Assembly (NCBI RefSeq): GCF_964204865.1
Contig: NC_135252.1
Location: forward strand, 4,898,001-4,962,000
Direction: 5' to 3'
DNA: 64,000 nt
DNA from: Styela clava
Taxonomy: Eukaryota; Chordata; Ascidiacea; Stolidobranchia; Styelidae
This document shows positions 47,626 to 60,400 of this stretch, in pieces (the first letter of the stretch is position 1; every line of letters starts with the position of its first letter). The notes beneath the pieces were generated by a model that saw only the letters and a program-made list of their open reading frames with translations, made no database searches and was not told where the DNA came from. The translations under genes were made by a program, and so were the position numbers.

Positions 47626-49700
47626 TGAAGTTGTCCAAAATATATACCAGTATTTTATCATGAATCATGATTATACCCTTTCCTGAATTTCTTCTACAGT
47701 ACTACCAAAAGTTGATGGACCAAATATAACACAGGTGTAGTGAGTGACCCGAAATCCTCATTTTTCAAAGCTGTTTTAAGTATGCCTGGCATGTTTTGTG
47801 CTTTTTCACAAATAAGACCGCTTATGCAATCTTACGCATTGGAATTTTTAGTTATTTTCCTCAAGCCTTGCAGGATGTAGGGGCAATACACAACTCTACC
47901 GGAGGGTCGAATGCATTTGCATGCCTCCATAGGTTGTTCTTCTATTGCAAACATTTATGGAGTATTCTAATTATATTTCTTGGAATCAGACTGTCACTGA
48001 TCTGTCGCCAGACTTCTGATATCTCCCCTTCTGCTACAGTTGTTCTGTGAATAAATAATAGGAAATTGAGATTAGACGAATAGTTGAAAGTTTTGCTTTA
48101 TGTCGGCTTAATTTCTTGATTTATATACTTACTATTTTTGCTATTGCCGCTTGTGCTGCAGGAGTCTCACAATGCTAGACAGGTTTTTCCACAACATTCA
48201 CATCTGAAGAAAGAGAGGAGATTTATTAATTTTCGTTAAGAATAAATAAAGCAGTCTATATGATTTAGAATGGAAAAGCTAATAAATTCAATATCTCATG
48301 TCTATGTAAAATATGTTTTACTGAATTTGGTATATAAACCAACTAATAAAAGTGTTTAGTCAAAAATTACAAGCATTCTTATACTTGAGAGATCAGACTA
48401 TACAATATAGACCGGTATGAGTAAAATGTTAGGTGAACTTGTTAACCCTTTGATTCAATACGCAAATAAAAGTTATTGAGCAATAGTATGTTACAGCAAT
48501 GAGTATATATCCTCACTGATTAAAAAATCTAACTGAAGGTGCATGAACTATTTGAAACCATAAGGGGTAAGTAAGTATGCAATTTCGGCAAATGGACAAC
48601 TACGTACCGTACTGAATTAATAACTTCGTAGTATTTGACAAAAGCTGGCTTTCCCACATGTACTAAACAGTGCGATGCCCGGGTGTGATATACAACAATA
48701 GTATTTACCTTACCTTTTTCCAATTTCTTTCTACCTCAACTTTATAAAATATCATTAAAATCGACAACAACTGTCAAAGCAGGCACGAACACCATTCGTG
48801 CTATTCCTTGAAAGCAGCACACATCCGCTCGTTTTCGTCTCGTCAAGTATGTGCATTGGAGCGTGCTATCGGATACGATCTTCGGCCAAAAATGGCGGAG
48901 TTGCGCATCATGTTGTTTAATGTCATTGATTACACATAGGCATGCAATGCAACGGGCAAGCTTTAATTATTTGATAATGGTATTTCATTATCGATAATAT
49001 TACTGTATTGCATTTGCCTTGCCGTTGTTGTAAGGGTGATTATTACGTCATAATTGTATTGTATGTCATATTGTATTTGTAATCAAGCCGTCCACCTTCA
49101 GTCAGTCAGTAGTTTATTTTTACCGAATGTAAACATTGACGAACAAAATTAAGAAAAATAAAAAATCGCATTTCAGTGTGAAAAGAGACGCGATAAACCA
49201 GAGATGGTTATCGAGCAGCGTGACCGCGCTGAATTGACTAGTGCTTAATTTAGTTTAGGCTAACAGAAAAGTAAGTTTGGGCTATCTGCTTACAAATTCT
49301 ATTTAATCATCTGTGCTAAATCCATAAAAATAATCTAGCCATTTGCATCTCCATGGCTCTGTGAGCACGAATTTTCTGCTCTGACTCAAATTAATATTTA
49401 TATCTCACTTTTTGTATCTTGTTGATTAGCCAATTCTCACGAAGTGACATTGGAATACAGAAACAAGGAATGCTCGGGAAAGGTCCATTGTGCCGTTTAT
49501 CTATTCTTGGCACTAATGTGGCTCGAGAACAATGCGAAAATAATTTTGTGACCCCTGACATTGATAAACTTGGATCACGCAGTGCTAAACAATACAATAC
49601 TACCAATAAATATTATTAAAATATTATCTCTAAAATATCAGGCCTCTCTGTACGAAAAGTACCGCACCTACCGGTATCGGGCAGGATTGTATGCCCAACC
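47626..49700. other. Transposon-derived intergenic DNA
   Basis: No gene is recognised. The segment at about 48780-48930 is the inverse of about 45410-45560 (compare GTGCATTGGAGCGTGCTATC with GATACGCTCCAATGCACATA, and the shared CATGTTGTTTAATGTCATTG). ORFs at 47796-48050 and 49419-49619 have no domain. Text near 49455-49555 (ATGCTCGGGAAAGGTCCATT) recurs diverged near 51918-52012. Confidence 0.45.
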
Positions 49701-49719
49701 AATGACATTGCTGTAATCA

Positions 49720-49930
49720 AAAATTAGTCTAGAAATAGACTAGGCTAAACTTCTCTACAGGTACTGTTGAAAAATAGGTTGTTGAATGTTTTGAATCAAA
49801 ACGATGACGTGAAACGTATACCCCAGTTTATAGGCTTCAACTCGCGAAGCCACCTCTAAAACAAGCACCAAGAATTTGCAATGGTAAAGTATACAAAAAT
49901 TTTTTTCGGGGTCAAAGGTCCATCGAATAT
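49720..49930 (+). mobile_element. Fragment of the hAT 5' region
   Basis: AATAGACTAGGCTAAACTTC, GCAATGGTAAAGTATAC and TTCGGGGTCAAAGGTC match 42825-43030 in the same order with small indels. No transposase follows. Confidence 0.65.
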
Positions 49931-50154
49931 CACGCCTACAGGTATGGTACTAGTAGCTTACCGTACCGCATATTTCTTTCGGGGATAGATTATAAAATAT
50001 TTTGTTTTGCTCTATTTGTCCTGATCATATATTAAATGCATCAATCATTCTAACTGAGCTGAGTGATTTAGGATCCGCACTAACATTAAACTTTCATACC
50101 ATGGCGGGGGCCGCAAACTATCGTCCTGCAGGCCGCAATTGGATTTTATCGCAG

Positions 50155-51105
50155 GAAGAACAATGAAAATAAAAGTGGGCAATTTATTTTCGGAGTCAAA
50201 AGCAGTAACATCAGGTGTGCCTCAGGGGTCGGTTTTAGGAACACTGCTTTTTTTGATTTATGTGAATGATTTGCCAGGATAGCTTGTATCACATGCAGAA
50301 CTTCATGCTGATGATTTGAAACTAATTACAAACCCTAGCAATATCCATGCTATCTTGCAAGATTTAAAAGCATTGGAATCCTGGCAGGAAGATTGGAAAC
50401 TTTCATTCAATCTGCAAAAGTGTAAGATTCTGCATCTAGGGAAATCAAACACTGGGAAAGACTATCCCTTCTTGGATGGAGTTTTAATCGCCGAGAACAG
50501 TGAATTTTTCCACCCACATAAATACAATTGTTGCACATGCAAAAGGAAAAATAGCTTTACGCAATATAATAAGTCAAGTTTAAAGTAGGGATGAAGATGT
50601 GATGTTGCGTGTGTACAAGACTTTAGTGAGGCCAAACCTTGAATAATGTACACAATTATGGACGACATTACCAAAGTACGGGAACTGGGGCGATATAATG
50701 AATCTAGAAGCAGTTCAGAGAAAATTTACAGCATGAATAAGCTGCTGCAAAAGACAGAGTTATGAGAGCCGCTTGACGGTTTTGGGACTGACAACATTAT
50801 AGAAGGAAGAATGAGAGGTGACTTAATAGAAGCATTCAAAATACTAAATGGTTTTGTACATATGGGCAAAAAAGTCTCCTAGAACTGGTAACCTTGACAT
50901 AAGGCAAAATCAGCGTTTAAAGTTGAACTTTTTTGGGAACAGGGTCGTAAAATACTGGAACAGATTACCATTAAATGTGAGGCTAAGTGCATCTGTGAAT
51001 ATTTTAAACACAATTTGGATGAATACGGAGATTCCCATGTGTCCAACCCAAGAACACTTGGACAATACTGGGAATTGTCAAATATGATTTTGGAGAGAAT
51101 TAGAT
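50155..51105 (+). pseudogene. Non-LTR retrotransposon reverse-transcriptase remnant
   Basis: The text reads [20 protein letters not shown] followed by NDLPG, a typical reverse-transcriptase motif of LINE elements. After a stop come HADDLKLIT, corresponding to the catalytic F/YADD box, and WQEDWKLSFNLQKCKILHLG (thumb region). Further on, in other frames, are RVYKTLVRPNLE and LEAVQRKFT. Several stops and frameshifts break it, and the N-terminal and endonuclease parts are missing. The clade (CR1/jockey-like) cannot be decided. Confidence 0.85.
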
Positions 51106-51496
51106 AGTCTGGTTTTCGACATTTGTGTATTAAATAGGTTAGCAATACTATTGGGTAATTGTTTAATGTCCTTTTACTAGTCATAATTTGTCTAGTCTTA
51201 ATTGTAGTAGTTGCCAACTTTTGTGATACAGGTGTTTATACCGTGGTATATTTATATTGTCGATTTTGTAGCTGTTATAGGTGTGATACACAAAGAGGTA
51301 TTATTTATATGCCCGCGTCCAAGAGTTTGGATCACATTGGTCTATTAATGGATAGTGCGCACTGAAGTCTCGCAAACTTGCCCGTTGGCATACATGCCTA
51401 TGCATAGCTTATTTTCTGAAATGTTCGCGGCACACCTGAAAATCTCTCGTGGCAGACAGCAAACGCTGCTCTGGTCAGAGCGGGCAAAGTGTCTGC
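51106..51496. other. Flank of the LINE remnant, no gene seen
   Basis: Short ORFs only. CCTGAAAATCTCTCGTGGCA near 51436 has the look of transposon-derived text but no partner end was found. Confidence 0.3.
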
Positions 51497-51840
51497 AGGA
51501 TAGGATAGGATTTACATATTTATCCCGGGGGAGAGGAAAGCCGATAAGACGGCTTATCCATATGGCGAACCACGGCCTCTCGTCCGGTTACCATTCCGAG
51601 TCGGGTATGGGATTAGTTATATTGTTTTTGTTTTCGGAAGCATGGACTTGGTGGTGGAGGAAGCCGTAACCGACCAGCGGTTACGTGAACCACCCAACGA
51701 CGTCGAGGAGTCCAGCAATCCTCTCGCACATAATCACCCCTGCATGAGATTCGAACCTGCGAACCCACGCAGAGTAATTAGAGGTGCGGTGGCGAGCGTA
51801 TTCCTAACGCTTAGCCCGTTGAGCCACACCGCCGCGCCGG
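51497..51840 (-). mobile_element. Full-length tRNA-derived SINE
   Basis: Reverse-strand copy of the SINE at 41324, close to identical. The tail AGGATAGGATAGG is at 51497. The inverted B box GGATTCGAACC appears as AGATTCGAACC near 51748, and the head ends GAGCCACACCGCCGCGCC at 51838. Frames inside it (for example 51642-51893) are not genes. Confidence 0.85.
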
Positions 51841-52147
51841 GATGCAACGGATGCAAAATTACAATTGTTACGTCATCGTTGACTTTTTGCTGATTGTTGC
51901 GATTTAAACAGGAAAATCGATGCTCGGGAAACATCCATTGAGCACAAGCTTATTCAACAACTTTTGAAAGATCTCATCTACGGTCGATTATCACGCGAGA
52001 AAATTTTGTGGCACAGCCTACTGTATTTGATTCTACATAATATAATCTTTTAAGATTTTTGACGTCTACTGCATTAGAATAAATAAATTTTGGAAGTGTT
52101 TCTCATAGTTTGTATAGAAAACAGTTGAGACCAATCATGCTATATTG

Positions 52148-52994
52148 CAGGGATGGCGAACCTTTTTCAATGAATGGGTCAAAAATTATAATTTTATCGC
52201 GGAACAGAAGAGAGTGGGTCACAGATATTTAATTCACGTTTATATCTTTTAGAAACTTCTGAAACGAATCTTATTAGCTGGTGTTGGTGTAGTTTTGGGC
52301 TTTACTTATGCAGCACTTCTATCAGGGACTTTTCATGGCACTCGGTATTATGATATTAGAGTACGAAAACACACTTAAATTATTCTACGGTTCTAGTGTT
52401 TGGAGGTAATTCCGCTTTGATAGTGTTATAATTTTCGATCAGCTTCCAATCACATTAAGCCACTTTTACACTGCCCCATTGTTATATCAGATTTCTAGAT
52501 TTTTATTTCAAGTCTGAAAGTTTTTGTTTTCACAACGGCATTGTAGACGAGAAACTATTAAAATGCAAAGTAGCATCTAGTTCTCGTATAACCCCTAAAA
52601 CAGTCTGCAGATGCAATTCCAAAAAAGACAGGCGTTGCGAGAAATGAACAGATCAATTGCATTGTTATGTCATAAACGATGTCAGGTCCAATAGCTGAAT
52701 AACGGTACACAGCGGTGCATACATGGTACAAGATTAGGGGTTTTGAAAATTACCATACCGGCCCCGAAAATCAACATTTTGAACATGAGTGATCGCAGAC
52801 CTTCCTGACTGTCCAACTGACGGTACATTATAATAGTTCAGTTATTGTTAGATTAATTTACGGCCGGTTTTATCAATTTTTATCACTGATATGTTAGCAT
52901 TTTTTTTCTTTTATTCGTGCCTTCGCTTGGCGGGTCACAAATAAAACGCGGTGGGTCACTTTGTGACCCGCGGGTCAGTGGTTCGCCATCCCTG
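52148..52994. mobile_element. Non-autonomous hAT element, 847 bp, exact 8-bp target duplication
   Basis: Ends CAGGGATGGCGAACC and GGTTCGCCATCCCTG are perfect 15-bp inverted repeats. The duplication CTATATTG is exact at 52140-52147 and 52995-53002. A subterminal GGGTCACTTTGTGACCCGCG is typical of such elements. No coding capacity. Confidence 0.92.
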
Positions 52995-53002
52995 CTATAT
53001 TG

Positions 53003-53714
53003 GATTCTCCCTTTTAAGTTCTAATTAGCTCTCTGTGATTTTAAATTGATGTGGTAAGCATGCATTTTGCGTTTGGGTAAGATAATATCCAGAGGCAGAA
53101 AAAGGAGTCCAGTAATCCTCTTGCAAATTGCCACATCACTCATGAAATTCGAACCAGGGCCTATTATACCATTAGGCTAAAGTAGGGGCCTCAAACCTCG
53201 ACAATCAATTTTGTACTATTATTCATTTCGAATAGTTTTTAAATTGTAAAGGCTTGTTCCACAATAATGTCAGTTTAATACTTCCTAGATATTTTTTATT
53301 CAGGTTTATTCTAAATATTCACGTCGTGTTGAAAAGTAGTATACATTGGAAGCTCGTAGGAATGCTTGTAATCATATTTACATAACATTTTGCATGTAAT
53401 TTGGTACTATTATCATGCGACAGTACTCGAAATAAACTTAAAACTAAAAAAAAATTAAACGCTATTCAAATAAATTGGAGTTTCCTGCTACCAAACACAA
53501 ATCTGGGTCATTTATTTGAAACAAAAAAATTCGACAATATTTTATATATCTTTCCGACTTGTGAAGGTCTTGCATACTGACCAACACGATTCAATGTTTA
53601 AATATTCACGGCACTGCATTTCTATAAAAATCTGTACTATTGTTCTTATTAAAACATTGTTTTGTGGAAACAAAATCTCTCTTTCTGTACTCAGCGCTAC
53701 TGGAGATTTTTGAA
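53003..53714. other. Intergenic, no gene seen
   Basis: AT-rich sequence with short unconvincing ORFs (53516-53713 +, 53542-53784 -). Confidence 0.35.
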
Positions 53715-53932
53715 GGATAGGATTTACATATTCATCATGGGGAGAGAAAAACCGATAAGACGGCTTAACCATATGACGAACCACGGACTTCGGTTACCAT
53801 TCCATGTCGGGTATGGTATTAGTTAGTTATGTTTTCGGAAGCATGGAATTGGTGGAGGAAGCCGTAACCGACCAGCGGTTATGTGAACCACCCAACGGCA
53901 ACGAGGTGTCCAGCAACCCTCTCGCACACAAC
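53715..53932 (-). mobile_element. SINE copy lacking its tRNA head
   Basis: It runs from AGGATAGGATTTACATATTC through GCCGTAACCGACCAGCGGTT to CCCTCTCGCACACAAC and stops before the A/B-box region, as expected for a copy truncated at its 5' end. Confidence 0.8.
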
Positions 53933-54460
53933 AAGTAATACTGGTATCTGGTTTAATTTAGTCCGATAATTGACAAAGGAATTTGGGAACGCAATATTTT
54001 GCTTTAACATTGCAAACATGCAACATTGTTCATTTTTTATGCGGGTCACCGTGGACTAAAACGCGTATTTGCATGTTTGCAGATTTTATACACTCGAGAT
54101 AAGTAACAAAGATGTTTCGCGACGGATCAAATCCTAAAAAGTATGATTACTCGTCAACGTTGATGAAAGTGGCATACAAGCAATTGTTAGGTTTGGCTAA
54201 AAACGCCCTCCATCCATGCTGGGATTAAAAACGTGAGAGGTTTTATCGCCCCGTCCTCAAAACTCTACCCTATTTGACAATGATTGAAAATATCACAATG
54301 ACTTAGCAAACTTCAAGAATACTCAGAATCAACTTACGAGATAACCAGGGAATGAGGTATTAACTATTAATGGAAGAAGCATTTTATAATCAATACAAAT
54401 AATGGCGTTTTTTATTCATATGATCAAATTTGATAACATATCGTCTTCCTTGTGGTAAAA

Positions 54461-57400
54461 TTATGTCCCAATAACTTCAGATTCAGCCAGTTTTCTTAAT
54501 CTTTTCTTCTCTTGCAAATATTGTTTCAATCTGTCATAATGACCCTTAGACTTGCAGTGAACTACTTTTGCACTTTTACTAGAGCTGTAAAACTTGTTGC
54601 AGAGTTGACAAAAAAATCCCTGAATAAAACAGTATTGTATAATGACCTAGCACATGAAGAAAACACACATGTAGCTTATTTTCATCCCGGCTGGAAATAT
54701 GTGAATAATAATACCTGCATTTGTGTTATAACTCCTTGTCCGACTGGCGTGTCTTTCCTGAACGCTGGTACCTCATATGTGGAGAAGTCTTCTGGCAGCG
54801 GGGGAACCTTCAATAAACGCATCGATATAAGTGTCTAGTAGCTTACACGATGGATCAAAAATAGCAGACAAATTGAAATTAATATTAAACTGAAAATCCG
54901 GAGCAAGGTTTATCTGAAATATTTTTTCCATATAAATGAGCATGTTTATTCAAAAGCAATATTGAGATCTGAATATACTCTCAAAGGTAATTATTGTTAA
55001 CGAATTTCAATAATTAATATAGGTTAAACTCTGTGTGAAATAATATGTACCGGAATATACTCTTTCTGAGGCTCTGGCATCACACCTTCAGCAACAGTGC
55101 CCAACAGCTTCTTGTGTTTGTCTGTTAGTGAAAGAAAATTATTGTCAGAGAAATTTTGAGATTAAGATTTTGAGAACAATTTTGTATAAAACTAACTACC
55201 TTCGACTTCTTTTTTACGCATTGGTTCCGGCATCTGATTTGGATCAATCACAGCGTTGTTAGGTACGTCTACCATCATTGGCACAAATTGACCAGGGCCC
55301 ATCACAGGCAGAATTGGGCCTGGATGAATGCCAGGAGGCCCAAATATAGCATGTGGTGGAGCTGGATGGTGAGGCATTGATCTAGGATCCACACCCATAG
55401 GAAATGGTCCATGTTCCATTGAAGGCATAGACAAGGAACCAATTCCAGGTGGGCCCGGTTTCATTCCTAGAGGAACCATGTCAACATGCATTGTCATTGG
55501 ATTTTGGCCACCTGGTCGAAATCGTGGAGGTGGAGCATGGCGGGGAGGTAATGGACGTGGTGGTCCAGGAAGCATCTCTAGTTTGATAACATTTTTTCTT
55601 AAAAGTAATAAATGCTTCTTCATTGCTTGCATGGCATCACCAGGATTATAAAACTCGATGTCATAAATGTCATAACCAATATTCTGTAAAACAAACATGA
55701 TTTTAGAGTACAGAAACTTGAACAAAACAATATTTAAGAAGGTAGTGATTGTAAATTGAACAGTACTTGTGCAATCTTTGCAGGTGGTATTGGTTCAAAG
55801 AAACTTTTGACATCCGCAGTTGTAGCTTTATCTGGTACATCATACATGCGAACATGTACAGTGGGTCGAAATGGAGGTAAATTATGCCTTGGTGATTGTG
55901 CCCCAACATGATGATCACGCTCTCTACTGTACCTTGTTGGTTGCCTGATACATGTAATACTCGTTAGAAAAGTTGAAATAAAAATAACACACACGACCTC
56001 TTTCTTCACTTACGGTAATTGAGGCATATTTCTCCCTTTTTCTTTAACATCAGGCTGTACTTTTCTCTGAAAATGACAATATTACCAAATTTCATGCAAA
56101 AATTCATGGACTGATATTCAAGAAGGTACTTGATACTAGAGGTAAGATCGGGCCCAAAATTCCGGCCCGACCCAGGCCCGTGGGTAATAAACCTAACCCG
56201 ACTAATAAACTGGGTTTGCAGGCCTGAGTCCCAAACAAAGCCGAAATTTCATATTTTATTTAGGAGTTTTTTGAATTGTCATTGCAAGAGTTTAGTACAG
56301 TATGTGTCGTGCTGATGAGGCAACTTCTGTTTTTTTGCAGACCACGGTTTCTCGTGGCCAAAACACGGCCGAAACGCCTTTAAAAAAAAAAGTGAGCGAT
56401 AGAGAAGCCCGACCCGACCCGAACGTAATGATTGACATTTCCGGCCCGGGCTTCAGATCCTAGCTCTACTTGATACGAATCCAGTGACTGTAACTAATTT
56501 CCATAAATTCATATTTACCTTCTAACAGTTTTTTCATATATCTATATATACAATTGACAAATATATTATACCTTTTTTGCCGGTACCTGCTTTGTAATCT
56601 CACCAACCTCATCTACAACAACAAATGAGTTGTCATTCTTATCTTGTACAACTTCAGATGTTGCTTCTGGAAAACAAAAAAAGGGCAAGTACTTTATTAC
56701 ATAGAAAGAAAAAGGCAAATGTAATAGCACCTTTTAAAAATGAATCTTTATTTTAACAAAAATATTACTTGTGGTTAGGCCATGCGATGCTGTGATAAAA
56801 GTAAACGATCCAGAGGTGGTTAACTGGTTGTGCATAAAAAGACAAAAATTCACTCCTATTCAGTTGAGGGATGCAACTCGACATGCATGAACAATGCCAT
56901 GAGCTGAATGTTGGATAGGATTAATACATACTTATTCTGGGGAAGAGGAAAGCCGATAAGACAGCTCATTCATATGCCGAACCACGACCTCTTGCCCGGT
57001 TACCAGTTCATGTCAGGTATGGGCTTAGTTAGCTAGTTATTTTTTTCGGAAGCATGGACTTGATGGTGGAGTAAGCCGTAACCAACCAGCAGTTACGTGA
57101 ACCACCCCGCAGTGGCGAGAAGTCCAGCCAACCTCTCGCACATATTATTCCCACATGAGATTCGAACCTGTGAACCCACCCAGGGTAATCGAAGGTCAGG
57201 GGCGAGCGTATTCCTAATGCTTAGCATGATGCGCCAAACCGCCGAGCCGTATGTGACCTTTATCAATTCATCATCTCATATTTCCGTGCCAACAAATCAG
57301 TCAAGACAGCAATATGCACATACAACCCTCTCAGATATTGAAAAGCATGCCTCATCCAACCCTACAGGTGCACTTACTTTCTGGACTGAGCTGTAAATCA

Positions 57401-60400
57401 TCAGAATTATCATATTCCTTTTCATCGAACGAATCATTCAGAATATGATATTCTTCAACTTTCAAACTGCATTGTTCCAAGAATCGTTTCATTTCCACCG
57501 GGTGTACTTGAGCGACTTCAATTTTTCTGTTTGGAATTACAAAAAATTATTAATGAAAAATATTTACCTTTTTTCAAAATCTATCCAGATTACAACCTTT
57601 GCAGTGTTCACAACAAAAAATAGGAACAATTGGAGAAAAAATTTAAGCACAAACAATTCGACAGTCACCATAATTCTATCCAATGCTCTTTACTTGAATA
57701 TGAAAAAGAAATCAGAGCGAACACTTACATCTCATGTCAATAGGTTACCAATATTTATGTATTTTCAATTTCATATTGTTGCATATGTCATTTTATCTAT
57801 GGCAAAGATTAAATTTCATTATTTCTTTTTATCTAATTCACTTGATATATCAATACCAATGATTCACAGATAATATATTTTACATACTCGAGTTAATTGC
57901 CTCATTAACACTACTACAAACAAATTTCTCACTAAGTTTAAAGTAATATCAAACCTTCCTTGGACTTGGTAACTCTTTCCAGACACCAATTTTGCATCAT
58001 CACTTGATTCAAGCACAACATATCCACGGCCAGAATTACTCTGACCAGACTTTAGTGCTTTCCAGTAAATATCTGTGATTTCCATAAGAATATTATTTGA
58101 CACACAACCTTTCATATATAACAAGGTTTATTTAATAATTTATATACTAAGCATTTCTACATTGAGCGTATTTCAGCCAATTTTCAAATTTACATATACA
58201 TTTATTTTTCATAGCAGAGCATTTCATTTTGAGTCAATAGAAAATAATAACTCTTGTTTCAATGTGTACAAGGACAACCAGGCACTCGAAGATTATAGAT
58301 ACGGTTAGTGAGTATGCAGCAAACAGTTTGTTCCCAATAGAAATGTGAAAATGCCAGACACTCTCCATCAGGTTTCAATGACACTCTATGTAGCAAAAGA
58401 TTACAGTTTTTCAAATAATCATTTATTAAAAAAATATGCGATAACGAAAAATAAGCTCTAGTTCAATTGCCATATTGCTTAGTATTAAACATCTTAAATC
58501 AAAAGTTTTATGGAGAAATTTCCCAGATACAAAGACTTGTTGCTCCATCAAAACATGACCAGATTACAGAAGAATATCACTGATGAAATATCAAAATTGA
58601 TTGTTGATTGTATCAGTAGAATTTATTGTGAAAATTTTGTATCATCCAAACATCAAGGATATATGAATAGACTTAATAGAAAGAGATGAAAGTATAATTA
58701 ACAATAACTCAAATACACTTGTCATCTATACTATAAATTCTTATTTATCATGAAAATATTAGAAAAGGTTGAATCACGTGGTTTGACAGAGTTGCATACG
58801 TTAGTACTGCTACAACCTACAATGTGGTCATCGTCAGAAGCACTTAACAATAATACTTCAAAGAGGAATGTAGAAGAAAAAACACTGATAAGCGGCATGT
58901 GATGTGTCCATCTGATATAAGATCATAATGACAGATGAATATTAAAAATATAATAACAAGTAAAAGACTTTAATACAGAATATACCAGTAAATATGAAAC
59001 GATATGATACAGTAGACTTGACGACCCAATTCAGACACTAATTTACCTTTCAATGGTTCATCTTCCATGTTTAGGCCAACAGATGTCATTGAAATTGACA
59101 TCCTGGCATCCTCGACATCCTAACCCTGGTTTGGTTATTTAACTATTTGATTTTCTTAACCACAGAACTGAAGACTTATTAGACTTCATATTTTGTGAAT
59201 GCATGTACCGGTAGTCCACCAACTGAGCAAACATTAATTATGGATGAACTAAACTATGAACTAGTTTAAGAAGCAACATTATAAGAACTAACATAATTAG
59301 ACTATTCAGTAAATTACAGCAATATACTCGTAAATAGAATAGCCTACCACAACAATACTTAATATGTAATGGTAATTTATAGGTCATCAAAATACGAAAA
59401 CATACCATTACTGGAGAATTTAACTTCCTGAATTGCATCCAATAGTTCAGACTTTCTGAGATGAAAACCGAGATTAGAGACCTTGATAACCTGTGGAATA
59501 TTAACAAATACTTTGACTATTGGCAATATGTGCTAAACTAAATAACACTATGTACTATTGATAACTACTTGTTAATAATGGTATTCCTATAATTAGTGTC
59601 TAGATATCATTTTAGCCTAACAATAAATACAAATACGGTAATACATAGAAACGAGAAATTATTTCTAGAAATAGTTTTACATAGACACATTATAAAACTA
59701 TGCCTACAAGTAACATGACTATGCATATACTTATTGGTAACTAGCCCTCGTACACAAATTCTACTAAATAAATCTACCTTAACCTGTAAAGTCATCCACA
59801 AAAATGTGATCACTAAATTATTTTCATTAAATGATTGGACAGATATTCCACCACTGACAGTAATACGGTAATAAATGAACAGTATTGTGCACAATCACAT
59901 TTTTCCTTATTGTGATAATGCTGCAAAACATTTCTTCAGCAGCCTTTAATTTTACTTTTTATAGGTTTGGTTCCATATTTCATAATTACAGCATACAGTG
60001 ATTGTGGAAAAAACTAAACTGGTACCGGTAATACGTAATACATTTGTAATTTGTAAAATTATACAATAACCCCAAGTCTCGTAACAATGATCATAAAAGA
60101 ACCTTTTTTTAAACCTGTAGCTCAAAGCTAATCGTTGAAAAGTAAGAACTCGATACCGAGTAGAATTCGAATCGATGACTTCGATGCCCCATCATTCGTC
60201 AAAGATAATATGAAATGGACATACAACTGTATATGTAGCTAGGGATGGGCAATATAGAATACCGAATCCGGAGGATTCGAATCCCAAAGTATTCGAATCC
60301 AACGGGATCCGATAACAGGATTCGGTTTCCGCCTCTCCGGCGCCAAGCGTCAATTTTTGTATTTCGGGTTTCTAATTTATCAATTATAGACGAGCGTTTT

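Noticed and set aside
54111-54230. Short plus-strand frame MFRDGSNPKKYDYSSTLMKV
   Set aside because: It ends after about 38 codons with no convincing partner exon or domain.
59046-59100. Candidate extra exon of the matrin-like gene (MSISMTSVGLNMEDEPLK)
   Set aside because: No acceptor puts this frame in phase with the upstream exon, and joining 59406 directly to 58072 gives an intact RRM.
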